Shown: positions 7,961 to 16,329 of the stretch, piece by piece
Numbering within the stretch: the first letter of the stretch is position 1
Layout: every line of letters starts with the position of its first letter
Assembly (NCBI RefSeq): GCF_008704715.1
Contig: NZ_CP023689.1
Span: forward strand, 5,766,001 to 5,830,000
DNA: 64,000 nucleotides
Direction: 5' to 3'
From: Streptomyces chartreusis
GTDB lineage: Bacteria; Actinomycetota; Actinomycetes; Streptomycetales; Streptomycetaceae
Translations under genes and position numbers: made by a program
Notes under the pieces: generated by a model
Seen by the model: only the letters and a program-made list of their open reading frames with translations
Told to the model about the DNA's origin: nothing
Databases searched by the model: none

Positions 7961-8089
7961 GAGCGAGGGGATGGGAATTGCGAGCGGACACCCTTTTCCT
8001 CGGGGGGCAGGATCCAGGAAATATGCGACATTGGAAGGGGTGCGGAAGTACAGCTTTCGCAAAGGATGCGCAGCGTAAGGGGTCGACCG

Positions 8090-8452
8090 ATGTCCGTAGT
8101 CGAGCAGTACGCGCGAGCCCACATCGTCACGGACGCGGACAGCCTGGCGGTCGACCAGGACGCGGTGCCGGTGGTGCTGCGGTACGACCCGGAGTCCGAT
8201 CCCCGCTCGGTCCGGCTCGGACTGCCCGGGCGCGAATCCCATGAGTGGAGCTTCTCGCGCTCACTCCTGGAGCAGGGACTGCGCGCCCCCGCGGGGAGCG
8301 GGGACGTCCGGGTGTGGCCGTGCGGTCGTGTGCAGGCCGTGGTGGAGATCCACTCCGCGCAGGGGGTGTCGGTGGTGCAGTTCGAGACGAAGGCGTTGAT
8401 GCGGTTCCTGCGACGGACCTATCTGGCCGCCGAGGCACCCGTACCGCACTGA
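8090..8452 (+). CDS. ssgE: SsgA-like sporulation/cell-division protein (SALP), probably SsgE
   Basis: A 120-residue protein unique to sporulating actinomycetes: MSVVEQYARAHIVTDADSL, then VPVVLRYDPESDPRSVRLGL and EWSFSRSLLEQGLRAPAGSGDVRVWPC, the conserved core of SsgA-like proteins, and VQFETKALMRFLRRTYLAA at the end. SALPs position peptidoglycan synthesis and autolysis during septation and spore release. The name SsgE rests on gene neighbourhood recalled from S. coelicolor, not on alignment. Start at ATG 8090 with AAGGGG upstream; the in-frame extension to 7955 lacks family similarity. It converges on the penicillin-binding-protein gene. Confidence 0.8.
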   Translation: MSVVEQYARAHIVTDADSLAVDQDAVPVVLRYDPESDPRSVRLGLPGRESHEWSFSRSLLEQGLRAPAGSGDVRVWPCGRVQAVVEIHSAQGVSVVQFETKALMRFLRRTYLAAEAPVPH

Positions 8453-8487
8453 GGCTCAGCGGTGCGGCACCGAGGGCCGGCTGACGC

Positions 8488-10161
8488 TCAGCCGCCCGAC
8501 TTCAGCAGTGCCGCCACGATCGGGCCCGCGGTGTCGCCGCCGTGGCCGCCCGACTGGACGACGCCCGCCGCCGCCAGGTCGTCGCGGTACGCGGTGAACC
8601 AGCCGTTCGGCTTCTTCTGGCCGTCGACCTCCGCCGAGCCGGTCTTGGCGCCGACGTCACCGCCGACCCCGGACATCGCCTCCGCCGCCGTGCCGTAGGC
8701 CGCCGTGTACGACATCAGTTCGCGCAGCTGGGACAGCGTGGCCGCGGACATGGTGCGCGACGCCTTCGCGAGCTGACGCCCGTCGACGTCGGGGGAGACC
8801 AGGTACGGCTGCCTGAACGTGCCCGTCTTCACGGTCGCCGACACCGACGCCATGTTCAGCGGGTTCATCCGCACCCCGCCCTGGCCGATGAGTTCGGCCG
8901 CCATCTGCGCCTGCGACTGCACCGGGACGGCCCCGTCGAAGGTGGAGACGCCGACGGACCAGTTGTTCAGGGACAGACCGAAGACCTGCTGGGCCTGCTT
9001 GGTGAGGCTGTCGTCGTCCAGCTCGGGCGCCTGGCTGATGAAGGCCGTGTTGCAGGAGCGGGCGAAGCTCGCCTTGAAGGTGCCGCCCTTGATCTCGAAC
9101 TTGTCGTCGTTCTGGAACTTCCAGTGCCCGTACGTGAAGTACTTCGGGCAGGGGTGCTCCTTGTTCACCGACGCGAGGTCCTTCTCGATCAGCAGCGAGG
9201 AGGTGATGACCTTCATCGTGGAGCCGGGCGCGAGGGAGCCCTGGAAGGCGGTGTTGAAGCCGTGCGAGGAGTTCGCGACCGCGAGGATCTCACCGGTCGA
9301 GGGCCGCAGCACGACCACGGACGCCTTCTCCTTCGCGGCGACCTGCTTCTCCGCGGCGGCCTGCATCGACGGGCTGAGCGTCGTCTTCACCGTGCCCGGC
9401 GTGCCCTCGCTCAGCTCCAGCAGCGTCTTGTCGGACAGCTCGGCCTTCTTGGACTCCTTGCCCCGGACCACCTGGAGCTCGACGCCCGCCTTGCCGCCGG
9501 CCTTCTCGCCGTACTTCTCGCGCAGCCCGTCCAGGACCGAGCCCAGTGACGGGTACTCCTTCTCCGTCAGCTCGCCGCCGTCCCGGTCCAGGGCCTTGAC
9601 CGGCGGGGTGCCGGACGCGCCGGTGACCAGGGTGTCGCCGTCCTCGAGGTCGGGGTGGACGACCGCCGAGTGCCACTGGACCAGCGGCTTGCCGTCCTTC
9701 TCGCGCCGGACGACGGTCAGCGCGCTGTCGTAGGTCAGCGGCTTGGTGGTGCCCTTGTACGACACCGTGGCCTTCACGGAGAAGGGGACCTTCGCGCCGG
9801 CGCGGGTGCCGGAGGTCAGGGTGACGTCCTTTATGTGGGCGTCCTTGGTGTAGCCCGTCAGCAGGGCCAGGGCGGCGGTGGTGTCGTCCGTGGCGGCGGC
9901 GGCCTCGGTCACCTTGCCGGCCTGCCAGGCGGTGAGGAAGTCACGGGCCGCGGTGGTGACCTCGGTCGCCGAGAGCGGCCCGGTCTTGACGGACTTGGAC
10001 TTCTGCCCGGAGGCCGACTCGGGGCCGTTCTCGGCCGCCGCGCCGCTGCCGAGCAGCGCGTAGAGACCGAACCCGGCGCCGCCGACGACGACGGCGATCA
10101 TCCCGCCGAGCACGGCGGGGTTGGTCTTCCGTCGCTCGGCGACGCGCCTTCTGTTGCCCAC
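8488..10161 (-). CDS. Class B penicillin-binding protein with MecA_N-type domain (copy 1)
   Basis: A peptidoglycan DD-transpeptidase of about 557 residues. N-terminal basic stretch, one membrane anchor (AVLGGMIAVVVGGAGFGLYALLG), then an NTF2-like MecA_N domain (ARDFLTAWQAGKVTEAAAATDD), a dimerisation region and the transpeptidase. Active-site motifs are intact: STMK near residue 314 (catalytic Ser in PGSTMKVI), SCN, and KTGSAE near residue 506. The GTG at 10161 starts at VGNRRRVAERRK with GAGGGA upstream; the longer ORF from 10236 adds a non-conserved segment. The 105-bp gap to its paralogue and common orientation suggest one operon. Confidence 0.88.
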   Translation of the reverse strand: MGNRRRVAERRKTNPAVLGGMIAVVVGGAGFGLYALLGSGAAAENGPESASGQKSKSVKTGPLSATEVTTAARDFLTAWQAGKVTEAAAATDDTTAALALLTGYTKDAHIKDVTLTSGTRAGAKVPFSVKATVSYKGTTKPLTYDSALTVVRREKDGKPLVQWHSAVVHPDLEDGDTLVTGASGTPPVKALDRDGGELTEKEYPSLGSVLDGLREKYGEKAGGKAGVELQVVRGKESKKAELSDKTLLELSEGTPGTVKTTLSPSMQAAAEKQVAAKEKASVVVLRPSTGEILAVANSSHGFNTAFQGSLAPGSTMKVITSSLLIEKDLASVNKEHPCPKYFTYGHWKFQNDDKFEIKGGTFKASFARSCNTAFISQAPELDDDSLTKQAQQVFGLSLNNWSVGVSTFDGAVPVQSQAQMAAELIGQGGVRMNPLNMASVSATVKTGTFRQPYLVSPDVDGRQLAKASRTMSAATLSQLRELMSYTAAYGTAAEAMSGVGGDVGAKTGSAEVDGQKKPNGWFTAYRDDLAAAGVVQSGGHGGDTAGPIVAALLKSGG

Positions 10162-10265
10162 TGCTTTCCGTTCCCTCGCGTATTCAGGAGCCCCCGCCGC
10201 CCCGCCGACCTCACGCATACCAACGACGAGGCCCACCCTAGAGTCCCGTGCCGCGAGGGATAAGT

Positions 10266-11903
10266 TCAGCCGGACGCTCGTAGCACGGCTGCGACAATCG
10301 GGCCGGCCGCGTCGCCGCCGTGGCCGCCCTGCTGGGACATGGCCGCGGCGGCCACATCATTGCGGAAGCCGGTGAACCAGCTGTCCGAGGTGGCCTTGCC
10401 GTCGACCTCGGCGGAACCGGTCTTGGCGCCGATGTCACCGCCGACGGTGGACATGGCCGGCCTCGCGGTGCCCTGTGTCGCGGTCAGCCGCATCATCTGC
10501 TTCAGCTGGGCGGCGGTGCTCGACGACAGGCCCTTGGCGGTGGCCAGTTGGCGTCCGTCGAGCGCGGGCGCGATCAGGTACGGCTGCCGGAAGTCGCCGG
10601 TGATCGCGGTGGCGGTGACCGACGCCATGTTCAGCGGGCTCATCTGGACCTCGCCCTGGCCGATGGCGTTGGCCGCGCGGTCCGGGCCGGTGGAGGCGGG
10701 GACGCTGCCGTCGAAGGAGACGATGCCGGTCTTCCAGTCGTCGCGGCCGAGCCCGAATCGCTCCTGGGCCTCGTTCATCAGCGAGGCGTCGGTGAGCGGG
10801 TCCTCGTCGACGAGCTTGATGAAGGCCGTGTTGCACGAGCGCAGGAAGCCGCTCGCCAGCGTGGCGTTCGCGCTCTCGTCGGGCTTCAGGCCGTCGAGGT
10901 TCTTGAAGGTCTGACTCCGCCAGGTGGCCGTGGGCGGGCAGGGCGCCGGGCCGTTCATCGTGGTCACGCCGTTGTCGATGAGCATCGCGGCGGTGAGGAT
11001 CTTCATCGTGGAGCCGGGTGCGACGCGGCCCTCGAAGGCGGCGTTGAAGGCGTCGCTGCGATGGTTCGCCACCGCCAGTACCTCGCCGGTGCCGGTCTTG
11101 AGGGCGACGACGGAGGACTCGGCGTACTTCTTCACGGCCGTCTCGGCGGCCGCCTGCACACTCGCGCTGAGCGTCGTCTCCAGCTTGCCGGGCCTGCCCT
11201 TCGACAGGGTCAGCAGCGACGTGTCCGGCGACTCGTCGGCATGCCGGATCGACAGCTCGACACCGGGCTCGCCGCCCGCCTTGTCGCCGTACTTGGCGCG
11301 CAGGGCGTCCAGGACCGGGCCGAGCGAGGGGTACTTCTCCTTCGTCAGCACGGCGCCGTCGCGGTCGACGGCCTCGATGGGCGGGTTCGCGGCCTCGCCG
11401 GTGACGAGGGTGTCGTCCCGCTTCAGCTGCGGGTGGACGACGGTGGGCTGCCAGTCGACGAGGGCCCGCCCGGTGGTGCGGCCGCGGACCACGGTGAGCT
11501 CGCTCTTGTACGTGAGCGGCTTGGACTTGCCCTCGTAGGACACCTTGGCCTTCACGGTGAACGGCACGGTGGTGCCGCGCGCCGCTCCCGGCGTGATCGT
11601 CACGCCGGTGATGTGGGCGTTCTTGCCGTAGGCGGACAGCAGCGCCTGGGCGGCCGCGTTGTTGTCGGTGTACGTCGAGGCCTGCGCGGCCTCGCCCTTC
11701 TCCCAGGCGGCGAAGAACTTCGAGGTGGTCTCCTCGACCTCGTCCGCGTCGGGCGGCCCGGTCCGCTCCGATGCGGGCCCGGCCGCCCCCGTCGCCCCAC
11801 CGCCGTTCAATGCCGACACGATGTTGTAGGCGCCGTAGCCGGCTCCGCCCACCATCACCGCGAACACGCCGCCTATGACGGCGACCTTGACCCCCTTGGG
11901 CAT
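10266..11903 (-). CDS. Class B penicillin-binding protein with MecA_N-type domain (copy 2)
   Basis: Paralogue of the next gene downstream with the same architecture in 545 residues: membrane anchor VKVAVIGGVFAVMVGGAGYGAYNIV, NTF2-like domain (SKFFAAWEKGEAAQASTYTDN), penicillin-binding dimerisation region and transpeptidase domain. Catalytic motifs are STMK (about residue 297), SCN in FLRSCNTAFI and KTGSAE (about residue 493). A strong ribosome site GGGGAGGGG precedes the ATG. The pair arose by tandem duplication and has diverged across most of the length. Proximity to an SsgA-like protein and a protein mannosyltransferase suggests a role in septal or sporulation wall synthesis; this is inference. 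Confidence 0.88.
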   Translation of the reverse strand: MPKGVKVAVIGGVFAVMVGGAGYGAYNIVSALNGGGATGAAGPASERTGPPDADEVEETTSKFFAAWEKGEAAQASTYTDNNAAAQALLSAYGKNAHITGVTITPGAARGTTVPFTVKAKVSYEGKSKPLTYKSELTVVRGRTTGRALVDWQPTVVHPQLKRDDTLVTGEAANPPIEAVDRDGAVLTKEKYPSLGPVLDALRAKYGDKAGGEPGVELSIRHADESPDTSLLTLSKGRPGKLETTLSASVQAAAETAVKKYAESSVVALKTGTGEVLAVANHRSDAFNAAFEGRVAPGSTMKILTAAMLIDNGVTTMNGPAPCPPTATWRSQTFKNLDGLKPDESANATLASGFLRSCNTAFIKLVDEDPLTDASLMNEAQERFGLGRDDWKTGIVSFDGSVPASTGPDRAANAIGQGEVQMSPLNMASVTATAITGDFRQPYLIAPALDGRQLATAKGLSSSTAAQLKQMMRLTATQGTARPAMSTVGGDIGAKTGSAEVDGKATSDSWFTGFRNDVAAAAMSQQGGHGGDAAGPIVAAVLRASG

Positions 11904-12003
11904 GGCCCCTCCCCGTTATGTCTCCCGCACTGTAAGTGACATGCGGGAAACCAGTGGGAGTTGTTTCCTTTTGTTGTCCGAATGTGTGACCGATTCGTGC
12001 TCG

Positions 12004-13755
12004 CTACACCCAGGTATCCAGCCACATCCGCGATCGCCAGTCGTCGATCGGGATCGCCTGGCCGGTGTACAGGGGCCAGAAATAGATGAAGTTCCAGGCG
12101 ATCAGGAGGACCAGGACGCCCGCGCCCGTTGCGCCTGCCACGCGGCGGGTGTCGCTGGAGCCGGGTGGGCCGATGATCGCGCCGAGGAGCATGGCGACGG
12201 CCAGGCAGAGGAAGGGGAGGAAGACGACGGCGTAGAAGAAGAAGATGGTGCGTTCCTGGTAGAGGAACCAGGGGAGGTAGCCGGCGGCGATGCCGCAGGC
12301 GATCGCGCCCGCGCGCCAGTCGCGGCGGAAGAGCCAGCGCCACAGGACGTACAGGACGGCGAAGGCGGCCACCCACCACAGGAGAGGGGTGCCGAGGGCC
12401 AGTACCTCGCGGGCGCACTTCTCACCCGCGTCGACCGGGCAGCCGTCCTTGCCCGGCGTGGGGGACTCGTAGAAGTACGACACCGGGCGGCCGGCGACGA
12501 TCCAGCTCCACGGGTTGGACTGGTAGGTGTGAGGGGACGACAGGCCGACATGGAACTCGTACACCTGGTGCTCGTAGTGCCAAAGGCTCAGCCACCAGTC
12601 GGGGAACAGCCACGACCAGCTGCTGCTGCGGCCGTTGGCGGTCGCCCAGTCGCGGTAGTAGCCACCGCTGCCGTCGGTGGGGGAGAGGATCCAGCCCGTC
12701 CACGACACCAGGTACGTGACGATCGCCACCGGCACGGTCGCGAGGAAGGCAAGCCCCAGGTCGCGCTTGATCACCGCCGTGTACGGGTGGTGCGCGCCCG
12801 CGACCCGGCGGGCGCCGACGTCCCAGAGCACCGTCAGCAGACCGAACGCGACCAGGAAGTACAGGCCGTTCCACTTGGTGCCGATGGCCAGGCCCAGCAT
12901 CAGACCGGCCAGCCAGCGGTAGGGGCGCCAGCCCAGGCGCAGGGTCTCGGCGACATGCGCGTCGGGACGGACCCGCCCGTCGGCGTCCGACGGCAGCGCG
13001 GCGGCGAGTCTCTCGCGGGCCCGGTCCCGGTCGATGACCAGGCAGCCGAACGCCGCCAGCACGAAGAACATCAGCACCCCGTCGAGCAGCGAGGTGCGCG
13101 CCATCACGAACGCCAGCCCGTCCACCGCCATCAGCGTGCCGGCGAGGCAGCCGAGGAACGTCGAGCGGAAGATACGGCGGCCGATGCGGCACAGCATCAG
13201 CACCGCGAGCGTGCCGAGCAGCGCCGTCATGAACCGCCAGCCGAACGGGTTGAACCCGAAGATCAGCTCGCCGAGCCCGATGACGTACTTGCCCACCGGC
13301 GGATGCACCACGTAGGAGGCGTCCGTCGGGATGGGCACCTGGTCGCCGAGCCGCAGGACCAGGTCGTTGGCGTTCTTGTCCCAGTCGACCTCGAAGCCCC
13401 GGTGGACGAGCGCCCACGCGTCCTTCGCGTAGTACGTCTCGTCGAATATCACCTTCCGCGGGTTGCCCAGGTTCCAGAACCGCAGCACCCCGGCGAGCAG
13501 CGTCACCAGCAGCGGACCGCCCCACGCCGACCAGCGTGCGACCCGCTCGGCGAGCGGCTGCGAGATGCCGAGGAACTGCCACATCCGCGGGCTGGGCCGG
13601 ACGTAGGGAGGCACGAGCTGGTCGCGCACGTCGCCTCTCGGCGCCGCCGTGTAGCCGAATCGGCGCAGCCGCTGCTGCCACGACGGCCGCTGCTCGTGCG
13701 GTGCCTGGCCCTGCTGGATGTCCGTGGAGTCCATCGACGACGCTGTACTGGTCAC
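12004..13755 (-). CDS. pmt: Dolichyl-phosphate-mannose-protein mannosyltransferase (GT39)
   Basis: A 583-residue multi-pass membrane enzyme that transfers mannose from polyprenyl-phosphate mannose to Ser/Thr of exported proteins. The N-terminal luminal-loop motif RKVIFDETYYAKDAWAL contains the catalytic D-E pair of the PMT family, followed by VVHPPVGKYVIGLGEL and NPFGWRFMTALLGTLAVLMLCRIGRR. About ten hydrophobic helices follow, with GTKWNGLYFLVAFGLL conserved. The GTG at 13755 is preceded at 6 nt by TACGAT, a leaderless arrangement that supports this start; an ATG eight codons later is an alternative. In S. coelicolor, loss of Pmt is reported to cause cell-wall antibiotic sensitivity, which fits the adjacent PBP genes. 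It is divergent from rsmI. Confidence 0.9.
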   Translation of the reverse strand: MTSTASSMDSTDIQQGQAPHEQRPSWQQRLRRFGYTAAPRGDVRDQLVPPYVRPSPRMWQFLGISQPLAERVARWSAWGGPLLVTLLAGVLRFWNLGNPRKVIFDETYYAKDAWALVHRGFEVDWDKNANDLVLRLGDQVPIPTDASYVVHPPVGKYVIGLGELIFGFNPFGWRFMTALLGTLAVLMLCRIGRRIFRSTFLGCLAGTLMAVDGLAFVMARTSLLDGVLMFFVLAAFGCLVIDRDRARERLAAALPSDADGRVRPDAHVAETLRLGWRPYRWLAGLMLGLAIGTKWNGLYFLVAFGLLTVLWDVGARRVAGAHHPYTAVIKRDLGLAFLATVPVAIVTYLVSWTGWILSPTDGSGGYYRDWATANGRSSSWSWLFPDWWLSLWHYEHQVYEFHVGLSSPHTYQSNPWSWIVAGRPVSYFYESPTPGKDGCPVDAGEKCAREVLALGTPLLWWVAAFAVLYVLWRWLFRRDWRAGAIACGIAAGYLPWFLYQERTIFFFYAVVFLPFLCLAVAMLLGAIIGPPGSSDTRRVAGATGAGVLVLLIAWNFIYFWPLYTGQAIPIDDWRSRMWLDTWV

Positions 13756-13767
13756 CGCGCCATCGTA
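13756..13767 (-). promoter_or_regulatory. Leaderless-type -10 box of pmt
   Basis: On the minus strand TACGAT (13767-13762) stands 6 nt before the GTG of pmt; it matches the HrdB -10 pattern apart from the fifth base context, and no Shine-Dalgarno is present. Confidence 0.4.
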
Positions 13768-13817
13768 GGGAACACGTCTGTGGGAGTCGCGTGGATGCGC
13801 CCTGCGAGGATGGAAAC

Positions 13818-14666
13818 GTGACAGGAACCCTTGTTTTGGCAGGCACCCCCATCGGCGACGTCAAGGACGCCCCGCCCCGGCTCGTCGAGGAACTGGCGGG
13901 CGCGGACGTGGTCGCGGCCGAGGACACCCGGCGCCTCAAGCGCCTCACCCAGGCGCTGGGCGTGCAGCCGGCGGGTCGGGTCGTGTCGTACTTCGAGGGC
14001 AACGAGTCGGCCCGCACGCCGGAGCTGGTCGAGGCGCTCCTTGCGGGCTCGCGGGTGCTGCTGGTGACCGACGCGGGGATGCCGTCGGTGTCCGACCCCG
14101 GGTACCGGCTGGTCGCGGCGGCCGTGGAGAAGGACATCAAGGTCACCGCCGTGCCGGGGCCGTCCGCCGTGCTCACCGCGCTCGCGCTGTCCGGGCTGCC
14201 CGTCGACCGGTTCTGCTTCGAGGGGTTCCTGCCGCGCAAGGCGGGGGAGCGGCTGTCGCGCCTGAAGGAGGTCGCCGGGGAGCGGCGCACGCTCGTCTAC
14301 TTCGAGGCGCCGCACCGCCTCGACGACACCCTCGCCGCGATGGCCGAGGTGTTCGGTACCGAGCGGCGGGCAGCCGTGTGCCGGGAGCTGACCAAGACGT
14401 ACGAGGAGGTCAAGCGGGGCGGGCTCGGGGAGCTCGCGGCGTGGGCCGCCGAGGGGGTGCGCGGGGAGATCACCGTCGTCGTCGAGGGGGCCCCGGAGAA
14501 GGGGCCCGAGGAGCTCGACGCGCAGGAGCTGGTGCGCCGGGTTCGCGTCCGCGAAGACGCCGGGGAGCGCCGCAAGGAGGCCATCGCGGCGGTGGCGGCG
14601 GAGGCCGGACTGCCCAAGCGGGAGGTGTTCGACGCCGTCGTGGCGGCGAAGAACGCGGGGGCGTGA
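13818..14666 (+). CDS. rsmI: 16S rRNA (cytidine-1402-2'-O)-methyltransferase RsmI
   Basis: A 282-residue tetrapyrrole-methylase-fold enzyme that 2'-O-methylates C1402 of 16S rRNA. It starts GTLVLAGTPIGDVKDAPPR (usually TLYVVATPIGNLGD), then VVAAEDTRRLKRLTQALG, LLVTDAGMPSVSDPG, VTAVPGPSAVLTALALSGLP and FCFEGFLPRKAGER, the complete set of RsmI blocks. The GTG at 13818 has GAGGA 7 nt upstream; the much longer in-frame ORF from 13536 lies inside pmt on the other strand and is spurious at its 5' end. It is divergent from pmt. Confidence 0.94.
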   Translation: MTGTLVLAGTPIGDVKDAPPRLVEELAGADVVAAEDTRRLKRLTQALGVQPAGRVVSYFEGNESARTPELVEALLAGSRVLLVTDAGMPSVSDPGYRLVAAAVEKDIKVTAVPGPSAVLTALALSGLPVDRFCFEGFLPRKAGERLSRLKEVAGERRTLVYFEAPHRLDDTLAAMAEVFGTERRAAVCRELTKTYEEVKRGGLGELAAWAAEGVRGEITVVVEGAPEKGPEELDAQELVRRVRVREDAGERRKEAIAAVAAEAGLPKREVFDAVVAAKNAGA

Positions 14667-14857
14667 AACACCGTGTGAGCAGGGCGTATATCGCATGAGC
14701 GTGCGCCCCATGCCGGGGTAAAGCAGCGCGGGCCTTACGGCAAGGAACGTACAAGTCGACGCCAACACTGGACAGATTGCGTGCGTTCACTCCTGCGGAG
14801 GAGTCCACTGGGTTGTGGGACGTGAGCCGTCCCACCCAGCGGACCACAGGAGCTGGC

Positions 14858-15262
14858 ATGAGTGAGATCGCACAGCAGACCACGGGCCTTCGCAGCGCCG
14901 CGACCGCCGTCGTCCACGAGTCGTATTCGTTCGCCTGCATGCGCTGCGGGCATGGCTGGGAGCAGTCGTACGAGATAGAGCACCACATGGACGGCGACGG
15001 CCGTGAGTTCGTGATGTACGTGGCGAACGGCCAGGTCGTCCCGTCCCCGCTCAGCCGGCCCACGTGCCACAACTGCGACGGGCACATCGTACGGATCATG
15101 GCCGCCGGGCAGGTGTCCTCCGTGCAGAACTCCCTGCACCGCCCCGCCCCGGTCCCGAACCAGCCGAAGGCGGACGCGGAGGGCGAGTCGGCGCCGGCCG
15201 AGCCGCACCACCACTGGCATCTGTCCGATCTGCTGCACGTCTTCCACCGCAAGGCGAGCTGA
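14858..15262 (+). CDS. Zinc-ribbon-like small protein of unknown function
   Basis: A 134-residue soluble protein. Two Cys pairs, CMRCGHGW near residue 26 and CHNCDGH near residue 70, form a treble-clef/zinc-ribbon-like metal site, with the strand FVMYVANGQVVPSPL between them. The C-terminal third is Pro/Ala/Glu-rich and ends in HHHWHLSDLLHVFHRKAS. I do not recognise a functional family; similar proteins are common in Streptomyces. The start is the ATG at 14858 after AGGAG; the extension to 14777 lacks a ribosome site. It lies between rsmI and tatD on the same strand, but each seems to have its own promoter. Confidence 0.7.
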   Translation: MSEIAQQTTGLRSAATAVVHESYSFACMRCGHGWEQSYEIEHHMDGDGREFVMYVANGQVVPSPLSRPTCHNCDGHIVRIMAAGQVSSVQNSLHRPAPVPNQPKADAEGESAPAEPHHHWHLSDLLHVFHRKAS

Positions 15263-15297
15263 GCCGAGCGCCCGGCCGGCGGGGCGTGCCCCTTTCG

Positions 15298-15309
15298 TAG
15301 GATCGGGGC
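15298..15309 (+). promoter_or_regulatory. Leaderless-type -10 box of tatD
   Basis: TAGGAT (15298-15303) fits the HrdB -10 consensus TASVDT exactly and sits 6 nt before the ATG at 15310, so the transcript should begin at the start codon. No good -35 is seen 16-19 bp upstream. Confidence 0.5.
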
Positions 15310-16188
15310 ATGCCTTCGAACGCCGACAAGCACGCCGCCCCGCCGCTCCCGGAGCCGCTCCGGGTACCGGTCGCCGACTCGCACACCCACCTCGACATGC
15401 AGTCCGGCACCGTGCGGGAAGGGCTGGACAAGGCCGCGTCGGTGGGGGTGACCACGGTCGTGCAGGTGGGCTGCGACGTACGCGGCTCGCAGTGGGCGGC
15501 CGAGACGGCGGCGCAGTACGACGCCGTGCACGCCACCGTCGCGCTGCACCCCAACGAGGCCCCGCGCATCGTGCACGGCGACCCCGACGGCTGGTCGCGG
15601 CAGGGGGCGCGTGAGCCGGGCGGTGCGCGGGCGCTCGACGAGGCGCTCGCGGAGATCGACCGCCTCGCCGCCCTCCCTCAGGTGAAGGGCGTCGGCGAGA
15701 CCGGCCTCGACTACTTCCGTACCGGGCCCGAGGGCAAGGAGGCGCAGGAGGCGTCGTTCCGGGCCCACATCGAGATCGCCAAGCGGCACGGCAAGGCGCT
15801 CGTCATCCACGACCGCGACGCCCACGCCGACGTGCTGCGCGTCCTGAAGGAGGAGGGCGCTCCCGAGCGGACCGTCTTCCACTGCTACTCCGGCGACGCG
15901 GAGATGGCGCAGGTGTGCGCCCGCGCCGGGTACTTCATGTCCTTCGCCGGCAACGTCACCTTCAAGAACGCCCAGAATCTGCGGGACGCGGTGGCGATCG
16001 CCCCGCTGGAGCTGCTCCTGGTGGAGACCGACGCGCCGTTCCTCACGCCGGTGCCGTACCGCGGACGGCCCAATGCGCCGTATCTCATTCCGATCACGGT
16101 GCGCGCCCTGGCGGCCGTGCGGGGCATCGACGAGGACACGCTGGCGACGGCCCTCGGGACGAACACGGCACATGCCTTCGGCTACTGA
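15310..16188 (+). CDS. tatD: TatD family metal-dependent DNase
   Basis: A 292-residue amidohydrolase-fold nuclease. The metal-binding signature VADSHTHLDMQ (H-x-H-x-D) starts at about residue 23, followed by VGETGLDYFR (metal-bridging Glu), HIEIAKRHGKALVIHDRDA (His), FHCYSGDAEMAQ (His) and LLLVETDAPFLTP (catalytic Asp). TatD proteins are cytoplasmic 3'-5' exonucleases linked to DNA repair and turnover. Length and motif order are normal for the family. It sits in the conserved actinobacterial string with rsmI, rpfB, rsmA and ispE. Translation probably starts on a leaderless mRNA. Confidence 0.93.
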   Translation: MPSNADKHAAPPLPEPLRVPVADSHTHLDMQSGTVREGLDKAASVGVTTVVQVGCDVRGSQWAAETAAQYDAVHATVALHPNEAPRIVHGDPDGWSRQGAREPGGARALDEALAEIDRLAALPQVKGVGETGLDYFRTGPEGKEAQEASFRAHIEIAKRHGKALVIHDRDAHADVLRVLKEEGAPERTVFHCYSGDAEMAQVCARAGYFMSFAGNVTFKNAQNLRDAVAIAPLELLLVETDAPFLTPVPYRGRPNAPYLIPITVRALAAVRGIDEDTLATALGTNTAHAFGY

Positions 16189-16259
16189 CCGATAACCGCG
16201 CGGTAACGCTCGCGCGGGCTCACCACCGACCGACGGCCACGCTGCGTAGTCGAGTCACT

Positions 16260-16288
16260 TTGGAGAGTTCCGACCCCTCCGCTAGGTT
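16260..16288 (+). promoter_or_regulatory. Sigma-70 (HrdB)-type promoter of rpfB
   Basis: TTGGAG (16260-16265) and TAGGTT (16283-16288) are separated by 17 bp. Both match HrdB consensus elements well, placing transcription start near 16295, about 35 nt before the GTG. Confidence 0.6.
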
Positions 16289-16329
16289 CTGGTGGCCCGA
16301 AACGGACCCCTCCGGTGGAGCGTGTCGTC

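Noticed and set aside
7924..8089. Possible cobalamin riboswitch upstream of the nik/cbi operon
   Set aside because: The promoter appears leaderless, leaving no room for a riboswitch, and no B12-box-like sequence is visible.
16189..16329. Possible c-di-AMP (ydaO) riboswitch upstream of rpfB, as known for other Streptomyces rpf genes
   Set aside because: The HrdB-type promoter at 16260-16288 leaves only about 35 nt of leader, too short for that riboswitch.
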